Source of the DNA: Hepsetus odoe
Lineage: Eukaryota; Chordata; Actinopteri; Characiformes; Hepsetidae
Reading direction: 5' to 3'
Assembly: GCA_017165825.1 (NCBI GenBank)
Contig: CM029393.1
Location: 4,773,468-4,837,467, forward strand
DNA: 64,000 nt
Shown: positions 1 through 9,335 of the stretch, piece after piece
How the letters are laid out: every line of letters begins with the position of its first letter
Position numbering within the stretch: position 1 is the first letter of the stretch
The notes under the pieces: generated by a model
Seen by the model: the letters and a program-made list of their open reading frames with translations, nothing else
What the model was told of the DNA's origin: nothing
The model's database searches: none
Program-made: the position numbers and the translations under genes

Positions 1-588
1 TAACTGTGCACACAGTGTAGTAGTTAAGGAACCAAAGTTGTCTTCATCTTCCGCAGGGCTGGGCGAATTTGCAAAAATATAACATCGCAAGAAAATTTCA
101 TACTACATAGTATGTCGGGATACTTGTATTTTCTGACATCAGATACATCTGAACGGAAAAGAAGAAACCAGAAATGCCATGCAGTGCTTTTCATCAACAT
201 TTTACACACTGCACGAAATCCAGTTAAACAACTTCTTTGGAATGAGACATGATGTTGGCGAGCATTCTATCAACAGATGACACAGACTCAGGAAAGAAAA
301 CTGCGATTGTAATTTATCTCGATCACAATAAACAGCGTACTGCCCAGCCCTAATCTTTCAGATGTGGCATAAAGGTCCCATTAGGCTTTTTTTTCCAGAA
401 AGAATTGTTATAGGTTTGAACAGGCTTTAAAATCAAATGTGATCGCTTGACTTTCTAAAGCGTAATTAAATATCTAATGGGATCATTCTATTTGAACAGC
501 AAAGCAAAAGAGAGTACTTGACTTCTATGGGCTTAAAACTGGATATAAAAAGTGACCTGAACTGGTTTTTTGTGATGAAATGTTTTAC
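1..588 (-). other. Intron of the KLF15-like gene
   Basis: Starts at the donor after zinc finger 2 (587-588) and runs off the left edge. It holds the MITE at 55-351 and otherwise AT-rich sequence. No reading frame here resembles the missing zinc fingers. Confidence 0.7.
55..351. mobile_element. MITE with short terminal inverted repeats
   Basis: The stretch begins with AGGGCTGGGC (55-64) and ends with its exact reverse complement GCCCAGCCCT (342-351). That gives a 297-bp AT-rich non-coding unit with 10-bp terminal inverted repeats. This 'agggctgggc' end type is common among fish non-autonomous DNA transposons; I infer a hAT-like or related MITE but see no transposase. A diverged relative appears to lie at 28181-28558. 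It sits in the intron of the KLF gene. Confidence 0.6.
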
Positions 589-1582
589 CTCCAGCCACAG
601 TCTGGCCAGCTGCACAAGTAAGGCTTCTCGCCAGTATGTCTACGGAAGTGGGCCTTGAGATGGCTGCTTTTGGTGTACATCTTTTCACACCCTGGATGAG
701 AACACTTGTGCACCCGCAGAGTCTCCGTGGAGGGTCTGGGCAGGCGTGGAGGGATGGCTTTGACCAAGCTTGCGCCCGTAAAGCCAACTGCTCGTACTGT
801 AATTGGCAAAGGGGCGATCTTCACATACTTTTGATCCTGGTTACCTCCCTCACCCAGGATGGGCAAGAGGGTTGCAGAAGGAACCTGTGGTGAAAGCAGG
901 GTGATGTTCTCTCCACCCTGAACACCCAGCACCAGGTGTGCCACCTGCAGTCCGCTCGCCAACCCAGCCTGGGGGTTTGGCTGAGGAATGGGATCGCCCA
1001 GCTGTACAGGCTGTATCTGCAACACCAGAGGAGCTCCAACAAGAACCGGAGCTGTGCTGGGTGTAGCGTTTGCATTTTGACTCAGAGGGCTTGTTGTGGT
1101 AGATGTGGCTTCATTATCGTTCAGCTCACTTGGGGAAGATGGCTCCTCTTTAGGAATGACCTCTACAGACTTTTCCTCTGGGCTCATGTGACTCTCATTG
1201 GCCAGCTCCATCTTCTCCATCAAAAACTCCTCAATGTCCTCAAGAGTTGGAGAGAAGGTACTAGAAACATGTGAGATAAAATCCGGCAACCTGGGAAGCT
1301 GTGCCGCACCCAAAGCCTCCTCATCATGCGCCGCAGAGTTCAAATCTTCCTCCTCCTCTTCCTCCCCCGTGCTGCAGCCAAGACAAGTGCCAGCATCGCC
1401 CATTTCCGGGCTGGAGCAGGAGGCTGAACTGCCCCCCTCACTGCTCCCTATTTCTACAAAGGGCAAATTGACCATCACCTGGTCCCTTAGTGATTCATTA
1501 GTAGTGGTCACCGCTTTCTCACTTATGGAGACCATTTGTCGCTGTCCAGAAATGTATCACCCAAGGCCACGCTCTAATATCC
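589..1582 (-). CDS. klf15-like: Krueppel-like factor, KLF15 type (large coding exon, gene incomplete)
   Basis: A zinc-finger transcription factor predicted to bind GC/CACCC boxes in the nucleus. The ATG is at 1535-1533, with an in-frame TGA shortly upstream in the same exon; 1536-1582 is 5' UTR after a good acceptor (ttcctttccag). The exon encodes 316 residues plus two bases and ends at 589 with donor AG|GTAAAA, inside zinc finger 2. Residues 96-105 (PTLEDIEEFL) match the conserved acidic element of KLF15. LQIQPV (172-177) and KYVKIAPLPI (236-245) also match KLF15 blocks. Zinc finger 1 uses C278, C283, H296 and H300, and finger 2 starts with C308 and C313. An acidic run lies at 58-64. Fingers 2-end and 3 must be on an exon beyond position 1. 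The N-terminus looks well diverged from mammalian KLF15, so a duplicate of KLF15 rather than KLF15 itself is possible. Confidence 0.87.
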
Positions 1583-2584
1583 CTGGAAAGGAAATGGGGA
1601 ATGCAAAAGTTACATTTTAAACAAAATGACAAAATACAGCTAATAATGTAGCTACAAAAATTATTATTAAAAATTTAAAGCCCCAGATCATGGAAAAATT
1701 GATTTTATTTCTTTGTTAAAAGGTTTAGTGTGGAATCACTGTTAAGTGAATGCATTTCTGCAGTGCATATAGTCCTTAAAATTAAAATAAGCAACAGAAG
1801 TTTTGCCAATTTAAAGTCAGTTTTTATGAAGCCACAACAATGCATCTGCATATACCCAGCAATTCTGTCTGACAGATTTGCCCTAGAATATTTCTAAGGG
1901 ACACTGTGTCAACCTCACAAACTACCTGAAAAACCTGAAAAAGTTACAAAGTGAAATGAAAGTGACTACGTGTCATTGTGAAACACAACGGAAGGCATCC
2001 TCTGTGTTCAACCCGTGCACACCGTGCAGCAGAGAGCAGCCATATCCAGCACCCGGGGAGCAGTGATGAGGACGGTATCTTGCTCCCGGGTACCTGAGGG
2101 CAACCTGCTGGTCTGGGATTTGAACCCACAACCTTCTGATCTTGGGGCCTAGTCCCTAAACACTAGGCCACATGTCACATACTGTCCTTTTAAATAGATA
2201 AAGCATATACTTTTTGACAAGTTTATTTAAGTGTGGGGCTCGTGATGCATCATTGCAAAAACAATTCATTTTAAACCAGCTAAAACCATGAAGCATGCAA
2301 ACTCCACACGCAAAACAGACCCAGCAGGGTTGCCATGTTTGTGAAAAGTGCGTCAACGTTACCGAGCTGCGGGCCTGCGCAGCCTGGCCTCGTGAAAAGC
2401 TCGCCTTTATCAGCTGCTGCTCTCGTTGATTTTTTCAGCACCCAACTACACGCGTGTCACCGGAAAAGCACATGTGAAGTAAATAAATGCTGCGATCTGC
2501 GGAGCTGACGGCGGGGTCACCCACGGGCTGCCCTTTTCCCTGCAGCGCCCGCTGCTCAGAGCGGCGCAGATTTGAACACTTTAC
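1583..2584 (-). other. First intron of the KLF15-like gene
   Basis: Bounded by a strong donor on the minus strand (AAG|GTAAAG at 2585/2584) and the acceptor at 1584-1583. It contains a SINE at 1948-2170. The rest is AT-rich non-coding sequence, becoming CpG-rich towards the first exon. Confidence 0.55.
1948..2170 (-). repeat. tRNA-derived SINE, family A
   Basis: Read on the minus strand it starts with an A-box-like 'ggcctagtg', then a B-box-like 'gggttcaaatcc'. It continues with the family body (aggtaccc, 'ctgctcccc', 'gggttgaac') and ends with 'agtcactttcatttcac'. The same unit recurs at 3398, 5068, 7243, 55889 and 61671. Confidence 0.8.
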
Positions 2585-2720
2585 CTTCAATCCGACACCA
2601 CTTCAACTCCGGACGTGTGAGCTCCCGACTCTCGAGTCTTCCCGCGGCTCCTTTTCTCGGCTGTTACTGTCCGGGACTGTGCCCTCCTCGCCTCGGCTCC
2701 ATGTTGGCGTTTTTCTCCGA
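2585..2720 (-). other. Probable non-coding first exon of the KLF15-like gene
   Basis: The 3' border is a near-consensus donor, AAG|GTAAAG, at 2585. The region is CpG-rich and lies just downstream of two CCAAT boxes. The transcription start is not determined; 2720 is an estimate. A 12-codon upstream frame begins at 2702 (AACATGG context) and ends with TAA before the donor, so it does not extend the main protein. Confidence 0.45.
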
Positions 2721-2960
2721 GGCCCCATCACATGACGCGCATTGCAACGCACGCCAAGGCAGGGATCCTATTCGCGCGCTCTGATTGGCTGCCTTTGCGG
2801 AGGCTCGACCTCAATGCACGATTCTGATTGGCTCAGCCACGGCGCCTCATGAATTATTTATACAGAGACCCCCCTCCCCGCGTCCTCGCCCACTAGAAAG
2901 CGCCACATGGAAGACGGAGCAACAAAAGGGGCTTTCTGCGCCGCCTAACAGTCTTAGGCG
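2690..2960 (-). promoter_or_regulatory. CpG-rich promoter with paired CCAAT boxes
   Basis: Two copies of 'ctgattggct' put minus-strand CCAAT boxes at 2784-2788 and 2827-2831, 43 bp apart, in CpG-rich DNA between about 2480 and 2960. An E-box-like minus-strand GTCATGTGA lies at about 2725-2733, and an AT-rich 'tataaata' occurs on the minus strand at 2855-2862. Orientation and position suit the KLF15-like gene. Whether it also drives plus-strand transcription cannot be told. Confidence 0.5.
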
Positions 2961-3397
2961 AAACATCTCGGGGAATATTTTATGCTTATGGTCAAAAAAA
3001 CATCTTTAAAGCCGTAGTGGTGTAAGGGAGCAGGGGCAAAAACAGAGCAGCCTGCTTCACACCGACCTGACACACGTGTTATGCGAGCAATGGATTTCAG
3101 GGAGCAGAAGTGAAAATACACATCAAATCTGGAATTCAGAGGTCTTTAATCACACGGGACTCCTTCTTGTTCAAGTTATTTATTTTACTAATATACAGTA
3201 CTGTGCTAACGTTTTAGGCAGGTGCGAAAAAATGCTGTAAACAAAGAATGCTTTCAGAAATATAAATAATGCTTGTTTATTTTTATCAGTTTACAAAATG
3301 CAAAGTGAGCCAACAAAAGAAAAATCTAATTCAAATCAATATTTGGTGTTACTACCTTTTGCCTTCAAACCAGCATCAAATCTTATAGGTACTCTTG

Positions 3398-3650
3398 GGG
3401 CAGCGGTGGCCTAGTGGTTCGGGAGTCGCCCCGCATCGGAAGATTGTGGGTTTTATTCCCATCACAAGTAGGTTGCCCTGAGGTACCCCTGTGCAAGGTA
3501 CCGTCCCCCCTCACTGCTCCCCAGGTGCTTTCAATAGCTGCCCACTGCTGCACGGTGTTTGTGTGCATGGGTTAAAAGCAGAAGTCCAATTTCGTTGTGG
3601 TTCACCTGTGCTGTGCTGTGATCAGGGTTGTCACTTTCACTTCACAATTG
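3398..3650 (+). repeat. SINE family A inserted in the Tc1 element
   Basis: The tRNA-like head 'gcagcggtggcctagtggtt' is followed by a degenerate B box (gggttttattccc), the family body, and the end 'gttgtcactttcacttcac'. Tc1 sequence resumes at about 3651, so the SINE arrived after the transposon. Confidence 0.8.
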
Positions 3651-3794
3651 CATAAGTCAGGGATTTTGTAGGATTATAGTCGGTGTATGATTAACCAGTT
3701 TTACCAAACAGGTGCTGATGATCATCAGTGTCACACGGAGGTTGAAACACAGTCATTAACTTGAAACAGAAACAGCTGTGTAGGAGGCTTAAAA

Positions 3795-4782
3795 TTGGGT
3801 GAGGAACAGCCAAACTATGCTACCAAAGTGAGGTTGTGGAAGACAGTTTCATGTCATGGCAAGATTGAGCACAGCAACAAGGCGCAAGGTAGTTATACTG
3901 CATCAGCAAGGACAAAGATTTCAAAGCAGACTGGGGTTTCAAGGTGTTCTGTTCAAGCTCTTTTGAAGAAGTACAAAGAAATGGGCAATATTGAGGATTG
4001 TAGACGCAGTGGTCGGCCAAGGAAACTTAGTGCAGCAGATGAAAGACACATCAAGCTTATTACCCTTCGAAAGCAGTGCCATCAGCTCAGAACTGGCAGA
4101 AACCAGTGGGACCCAGGTACACCCATCTACTCTCCGGAGAAGTCTGTCCAGAAGTGGTCTTCATGGAAGAGTTATAGCCTAAAAGCCATACTGCCGATGT
4201 GGAAACAAGGTCAAGCGACTCAAGTATACATGAAAACATAATAACTGGGGCGCAGAAAAATGGCAGCAGGTGCTCTGGACTGATGAGTCAAAATTTGAAA
4301 TATTTGGCTGTAGCAGAAGGCAGTTTGTTCGTCGAAGGGCTGGAGAGCGGTACAATAATGAGTGTCTGCAGGCAACAGTGAAGCATGGTGGAGGTTCCTT
4401 AAACGTTTGGAGCTGCATTTCTGCAAATGGAGTTGGAGATCTGGTCAGGATTAATGGTGTTCTCAATGCTGAGAAATACAGGCAGATACTTATCCATCAT
4501 GCAATGCCATCAGGGAGGCATATGATTGGCCCCAAATTTATTCTGCAGCAGGACAACGACCCCAAACATACAGCCAAAGTCATTAAGAACCATCTTCAGC
4601 ATGAAGAACAAGAAGCCCTGGAAGTGATGGTATGGCCCCCACAGAGCCCTGATCTCAACATGAAGAGACAGAAGGATGTGAGGAAGCCTACATCCACAGA
4701 AGATCTGTGGTTGGTTCTCCAAGATGTTTGGAACAACCTTACCAGCCGAGTTCCTTCAAAAACTGTGTGCAAGTGTACCTAG
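3795..4782 (+). pseudogene. Tc1-like transposase pseudogene
   Basis: Two frames carry the relic. 3795-4241 holds the paired-type DNA-binding part (SKQTGVSRCSVQALLKKY, GRPRKLS). 4270-4782 holds the catalytic part with WTDESK, a glycine-rich KHGGGS block and DNDPKHT. The transposase would cut and paste DNA at TA sites. The frameshift near 4100-4240 and the small deletion near 4660, seen by comparison with the copy at 39 kb, make this copy non-functional. Confidence 0.85.
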
Positions 4783-5067
4783 AAGAATTTATGCTGTTTT
4801 GAAGGCAAAGGGTGGTCACACCAAATATTGATTTGATTTAGATTTCTCTTTTGTTCATTCACTGCATTTTGTTGGTTGATGAAAATAAATGATTAACACT
4901 TCCATTATTGAAAGCATTCCTTTTTTACAGCACTTTTTCACACCTGCCTAAAACTTCAGCACAGTACTGTATATGTCTAATATAATGTCTCCCAGACATT
5001 AGCTTCCCAAGTTGCTGAATCTGTAAATGGCAATAGTGGAAAGTCACTCAACCAGCTGAAAAACCAG

Positions 5068-5285
5068 TAAAGTGAAAGCAAAAGTAACTATTTCACTGCG
5101 AAACACAGCATGCAGTGAACCACAGCGAAATGCAATCTCTACATTTAACCCATACACAAGCTGCAACAGCCATGTCCAGTGCCTGAGGAGCAGTGACAGA
5201 GACAGTACCTTGCTCAAGGGTACCTTAGGGCAACCTATTGGTTGGGAATTCGAAGCCACGGCCTTCCGATCCTCATGTGCTTCCT
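5068..5285 (-). repeat. SINE family A
   Basis: Minus-strand copy: the 3' tail 'agtgaaagcaaaagtaacta' comes first on the plus strand, and the B box complement (gggaattcgaagcc) lies at about 5245. The A-box end is eroded. It sits about 100 bp right of the Tc1 element. Confidence 0.7.
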
Positions 5286-5289
5286 AACA

Positions 5290-6100
5290 ATGTATGTAGC
5301 AGGCACTCAGTCAGGCCTATGATCTTCCCCAATAATCTCCTAATAAAATCACATTCAACCCAGTTCTATAGTGATGGCTCAGCTCCTGCTCCTCTCCCAA
5401 AAACCTCTGAATGTCAATGTCTGGTGCCAAAAAATGGATATGAGTATAAACAAGTCCTTATCTCATGTCACAATAACTTTCTCAAGGAACAATAATTCTC
5501 CAAGGACCATGATGTCCATGAAAAGAACAGACACCATACAAATACTCCGCAGGCTTTACCAAGACTAGAAGGCTCCACTGACTCAAAAGAACTAGCACTG
5601 TTAGCTAATTAAACTTCCAATTAGAGAGTCTAATGGACCTCCTTTATAGTAACTCATACTTTACCAGAACTCATTGCTAAATCAATGACCTTTTAAAATG
5701 CACTTTTTCTTTTCTTTCTTGATTATCCTGTGTAAATTGGAGGACGATGATTTTGAGTCTTGGTTCCTCCTAAGGTTTCTTCCTCCGGTTTTAGGGAGTC
5801 TGGCCTTTGTCGCCCTCTGCTTACTCACTTATGACTCAGACCCATCCATCCATTATCTGCCGCTGGTCCCAAACGGGGTCGCGGGGGGGTGCTGGTGTCC
5901 AACCCAGCGCACACAGGGCGAGGACGGGGGACGCACCCTGGACAGGTCGCCAGCCCATCGCAGTGACTCAGACCCGAACTCTGTAAAACAGCTTTGTGTT
6001 AACAACAGTCTCAAAAGCCATAGGAATAAATTCAAAATATTTTTATATTAAAAGGATGCAAATTTGATTGCGGAGGAAATCTAACACACACACACATACA
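5290..6100. other. Spacer with a SINE-B-like fragment
   Basis: No gene seen. Positions 5828-5970 hold a fragment ('ccatccattatctgccgctg' through 'gacaggtcgcc') matching the reverse complement of the family B tail and resembling 50551-50680. The rest is unique AT-rich sequence. Confidence 0.5.
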
Positions 6101-6106
6101 TATATG

Positions 6107-6610
6107 CAGTCATGTGAAAAACGAGGACATTATGAAAGCCTGTGTTTTTTTGTAACATTTTTGGACATGTGGATATTTAATCTCAATTTTAAAAATACTG
6201 GGAGATTCAAGTAACATAACTGATTTATTTGGACACCAGAACACATGCCATGTCATGCATAAACCAAATACAGCATTCCAGGAAAAGAACCTCATACCAG
6301 CTGTGAAGCATGGAAGTGGAAGTGTCATGGTTTGGAGATGCTTTGCTGCAGCAGGACCTGGCCAGCTCACCATCACAGAATCCACCATGAATCCTCCCGT
6401 GTGTCAGAGGGTGCTTGAGGAACATGTGAGACCATTTGTAAGAACATTTAAAGCTAAAGTGGAACTGGAACCTGCAACACGACAATGACCCAAAACATAC
6501 CAGTAAGTCCATCAAGGACTGGCTGAAAACTAAGAAAAGGAGAGTCCTGAGTTGAGTCAAAGCCCAGATCTTAATCCCATTAGATGAGATGCTGTGGGGT
6601 GACTTCAAAC
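6107..6610 (+). mobile_element. Tc1-like element, second family, truncated relic
   Basis: The left end (cagtcatgtgaaaa at 6107) and the next ~120 bp closely match the left end of the element at 33443. A catalytic-domain remnant (KPNTAFQEKNLIP, KHGSGSVMVWRCF) follows at 6255-6490 and breaks into stops. The DNA-binding half and the right end are missing. Confidence 0.75.
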
Positions 6611-6639
6611 AGGCTGTACATGCAAGAACGATGGGCGAT

Positions 6640-7115
6640 TACTTTAACATTTGGTGAAATCAATTCATAAAAAAAACAGCAGCACTCACAGCTATGTTCA
6701 TTAGTGAAAGTAAGCATTTCCAAACACAATGCGAAGGGAGCTCAAGGGATTGGGACTAAACAGTTGTGTAGCCTTAAGAAAACCACTGATCAGCGAGGCT
6801 AATCGCAAACAAAGGCTTCATTTTGCTAGAGAGCATAAAGATTGGACTCTGGAGCAATGGAAGAAGGACAAGTGGTCTGATGAGTCCCGATTGACCATTC
6901 ATCGGATTCATCGAGCTCATATTGTGAAAGAGTTTTGAAGTGAGCAAAAATCGGAACATAATGTTTAAAAATATTAATAATGTTTAGCATCCTAATATTG
7001 ATTGTATACCTCTTGAAACCTCTTAATCAGATAGCTATTTTAATTTTGGTTATGGATATGTGGATATGAACCACTCCAGCAATTTCTCTGTCATCAACTT
7101 TTGGATATCAAGACA
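6640..7115 (+). mobile_element. Third Tc1-like transposase fragment
   Basis: 6729-6938 encodes a relic with 'NRKQRLHFAREHKDW' and 'WSDESR', the region leading into the first catalytic aspartate. It ends in a frame break. The downstream half is AT-rich and unassigned, so the limits are approximate. Confidence 0.6.
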
Positions 7116-7242
7116 CACCTGTATAACAACAAAAAACTGTCATGTTCCAGGAAATAAAACTAACTGGAATACCAGGAAATAAAGCTCTTGTCTCATCTCC
7201 ATCTTTTTCAGAAACTGTATTCAGTGCATAGCAAAACTAACA

Positions 7243-7450
7243 TGGTAGTGGTGGCCTAGTGGTTAGGGAGTTAGCCTTAGGATCAAAGGTCTGTGGGTTC
7301 AACTCCCAGCAGGGTGCCTTGAGGTACCCTTGAGTTCCCTGTCATGTGAAATAGTTTTCAATAGTTAAATGCAGAGGTGTAATTTTGTTGTGATTCACTT
7401 TTGTGGCGTGTATTCACAATGACAAGAATGGTCATTTTCACTTTCATAGT
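7243..7450 (+). repeat. SINE family A
   Basis: Head 'gtggtggcctagtggttagg', B box 'gggttcaactccc' at about 7295, then a shortened body ending in 'tggtcattttcactttca'. The central 'tgctcc' segment is partly deleted compared with other copies. Confidence 0.78.
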
Positions 7451-8400
7451 AAATGGGCTTGCTGTTCAATACTATCTGAGGGGGCACAGTATGTGTGACT
7501 CAGTCGACTCGTCATCACACTAGGGCACTTGTCTTAGTTGCTCAGATTCTTTGTTTGCTCATTTTTACCACCTCCATCAACTTCCAGAACTGACAGTTGA
7601 CTTGCTGCACAAGATCCCTTGGCAGGCATCGTTGTAGTGATAGTATGTGTCATTCACTTAATCTGTCAGTTGTTTTAATGCTAAGGACAAACTATTATAG
7701 TTCAGACTAAACTAGCCTTTGGTGCCCTTGTGAACCAGTGAGCATTAGGCACCCTGCAATGTCGCATGTGCATCTTTTAATCCCTCATTGGACATCTGCG
7801 GTAGAAACTCAGCATGGCTGAATGGGAGCCCCCAACAAGCCTTGCCATTTCAAAGATGCACCAACCCAGTCACCTGTTTAAGTTACTCAGGTCTTCATGC
7901 AGCCCATTTCTCCATTCACCAAGTCAGTTACGAGAACCGACTGTTCACCCTCAATATATCCCAGACCTTAATCTTTGACTAGCACTTCATATGTGAAGGG
8001 TTCATAGTGACTGTGGGATTCCATCTGAGTGAACAAGCAAGCCAGCTCACTGCCACACTGATCATGTGTTAGGGAATCTCACAGAGATTAAGAAACTTAA
8101 AATTAATATTTTGATTTACATAGGAAAAAAACTAAAAAGAGACAACTCATTGCATTTTTTGTAAATTAGTTTTACATTTTCAACTACTGTTGAGATCATT
8201 GGATGAAGAAACACAGTCTGTGTATCTCATTACAACATTTAGACCACTAAAGAACTACAATTTAGCATTACACTAATGACACAAAAATATCAGAAGAAAA
8301 AAACAATAGAATGGCTTTAATTTTAGGGGAAAAAATATCAAATATCAGCTGTGCAAAGAGCTTTGATGATGAAAAACTCCTGAATGCCATAGACATGTTG
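7451..8400. other. Gene-free spacer
   Basis: Nothing recognised. Unique, moderately AT-rich sequence between the SINE and the 3' end of slc45a3. Confidence 0.5.
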
Positions 8401-8404
8401 CTGA

Positions 8405-8912
8405 TCCACGGATAAATGCTCTCTTTATTCAACTGCAATGTGTCATTTTTTGACACAGTTACATTCATGTACCAACATTATGCATGTTTAGCACAACTCC
8501 CTTTTTTAGAACAAAGCTATATTAAAGTTGAGACCACAAATGCACAAATATGCATCTCATGGTTCTTTTTGAACGCTTATCTGCTACATGTGCAAATATC
8601 CCACACATCTGTGGTTGGAAGAAGCATGTCAGAAAATTTAAACTAATGCTCATCATCTGCAAGTGTTGCACAAATACAGTTACCATGGACAATACTTTTG
8701 ACAAGTTTCCCTTCATTAAATAAAAATAGCACTTTTTTCCCCAAAATTGCTCATTGTCTTCTAAGTGCATTTTGAGCTGAAGGATTTCCAGTTCTTTTCT
8801 AAATACAGGAAAAAAAGTATTCACTGGAAATCAACTGTCAACAACTGAGAAATAAAAGGTTTCTTTTTTCTGCATGAGAGATACAGATCAATAAATAATA
8901 AACAGCTTCATG
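8405..8912 (-). other. slc45a3: slc45a3 3' UTR with polyadenylation signal
   Basis: A minus-strand AATAAA lies at 8429-8424, about 485 bp after the stop codon, with T-rich sequence beyond. It is the first canonical signal found downstream; the real cleavage site is inferred. Confidence 0.5.
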
Positions 8913-9335
8913 TCACTTTAACATGTCCATGTCCGCCTTATCAAAGACAATCTTGCTTGAAAAATAGACAGCCAGCAGGCTCAGGACAGAAGCACAAGCC
9001 ATGTAGGCAGTCACACTCTGGAGAACCTGGACGATGGAACCCATAAAGAGAGACGGCACCACCTGAGAGAGTAGATAGGCACTGTCCAGTATGGCAATGT
9101 CCAAGCACATGCCCCTAGGTGGCTGGGAGGATGTAGGGGATATTTCTACTGGCAGGGACACGTGATGATTTAGTGATGTTGACACAGGTTTGCTGGTTTG
9201 TATGTTTACTAGATGTCCAAAAGCGGCACCATTGTTACTTTGGAATTTGGTGGACAACTGCATTTGTGCCAACTTTATCTTTTCCAGTTCGGCCTTGTTG
9301 GATGGGAGCTTGGCCCTTGTGCTGGAGAAGAATAC
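8913..9335 (-). CDS. slc45a3: slc45a3 coding exon 4
   Basis: 423 bp from acceptor ttttctcag to TGA. Encodes residues 410-549: a variable cytoplasmic loop, then the conserved last two helices (LDIAILDSAYLLSQ, SVTAYM) and a VFDKAD C-terminus. Confidence 0.93.
   Translation of the reverse strand, partial: VFFSSTRAKLPSNKAELEKIKLAQMQLSTKFQSNNGAAFGHLVNIQTSKPVSTSLNHHVSLPVEISPTSSQPPRGMCLDIAILDSAYLLSQVVPSLFMGSIVQVLQSVTAYMACASVLSLLAVYFSSKIVFDKADMDMLK

Larger units (their letters stand above)
3196..4969 (+). mobile_element. Tc1-like DNA transposon, full-length but inactive
   Basis: The ends are inverted copies (CAGTACTGTGC at 3196, its complement ending at 4969), each flanked by the expected TA target (3194-3195 and 4970-4971). 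The subterminal repeats extend about 150-200 bp: 'aaatctaa...atatttggtg' on the left and its complement on the right. Inside are a helix-turn-helix N-terminus (from about 3840) and a DDE catalytic region (WTDESKFEIFG near 4275, QDNDPKHTA near 4550). The frame is broken between the halves. About 23 bp that should follow 'PDLN' near 4660 are missing, which removes the third acidic residue. A SINE interrupts the left end. Confidence 0.9.

Noticed and set aside
1198..1620. 140-codon plus-strand frame
   Set aside because: Antisense shadow of the KLF15-like coding exon.
5698..6051. 117-codon plus-strand frame
   Set aside because: Runs through a SINE-B-like fragment; the apparent protein is repeat-derived.
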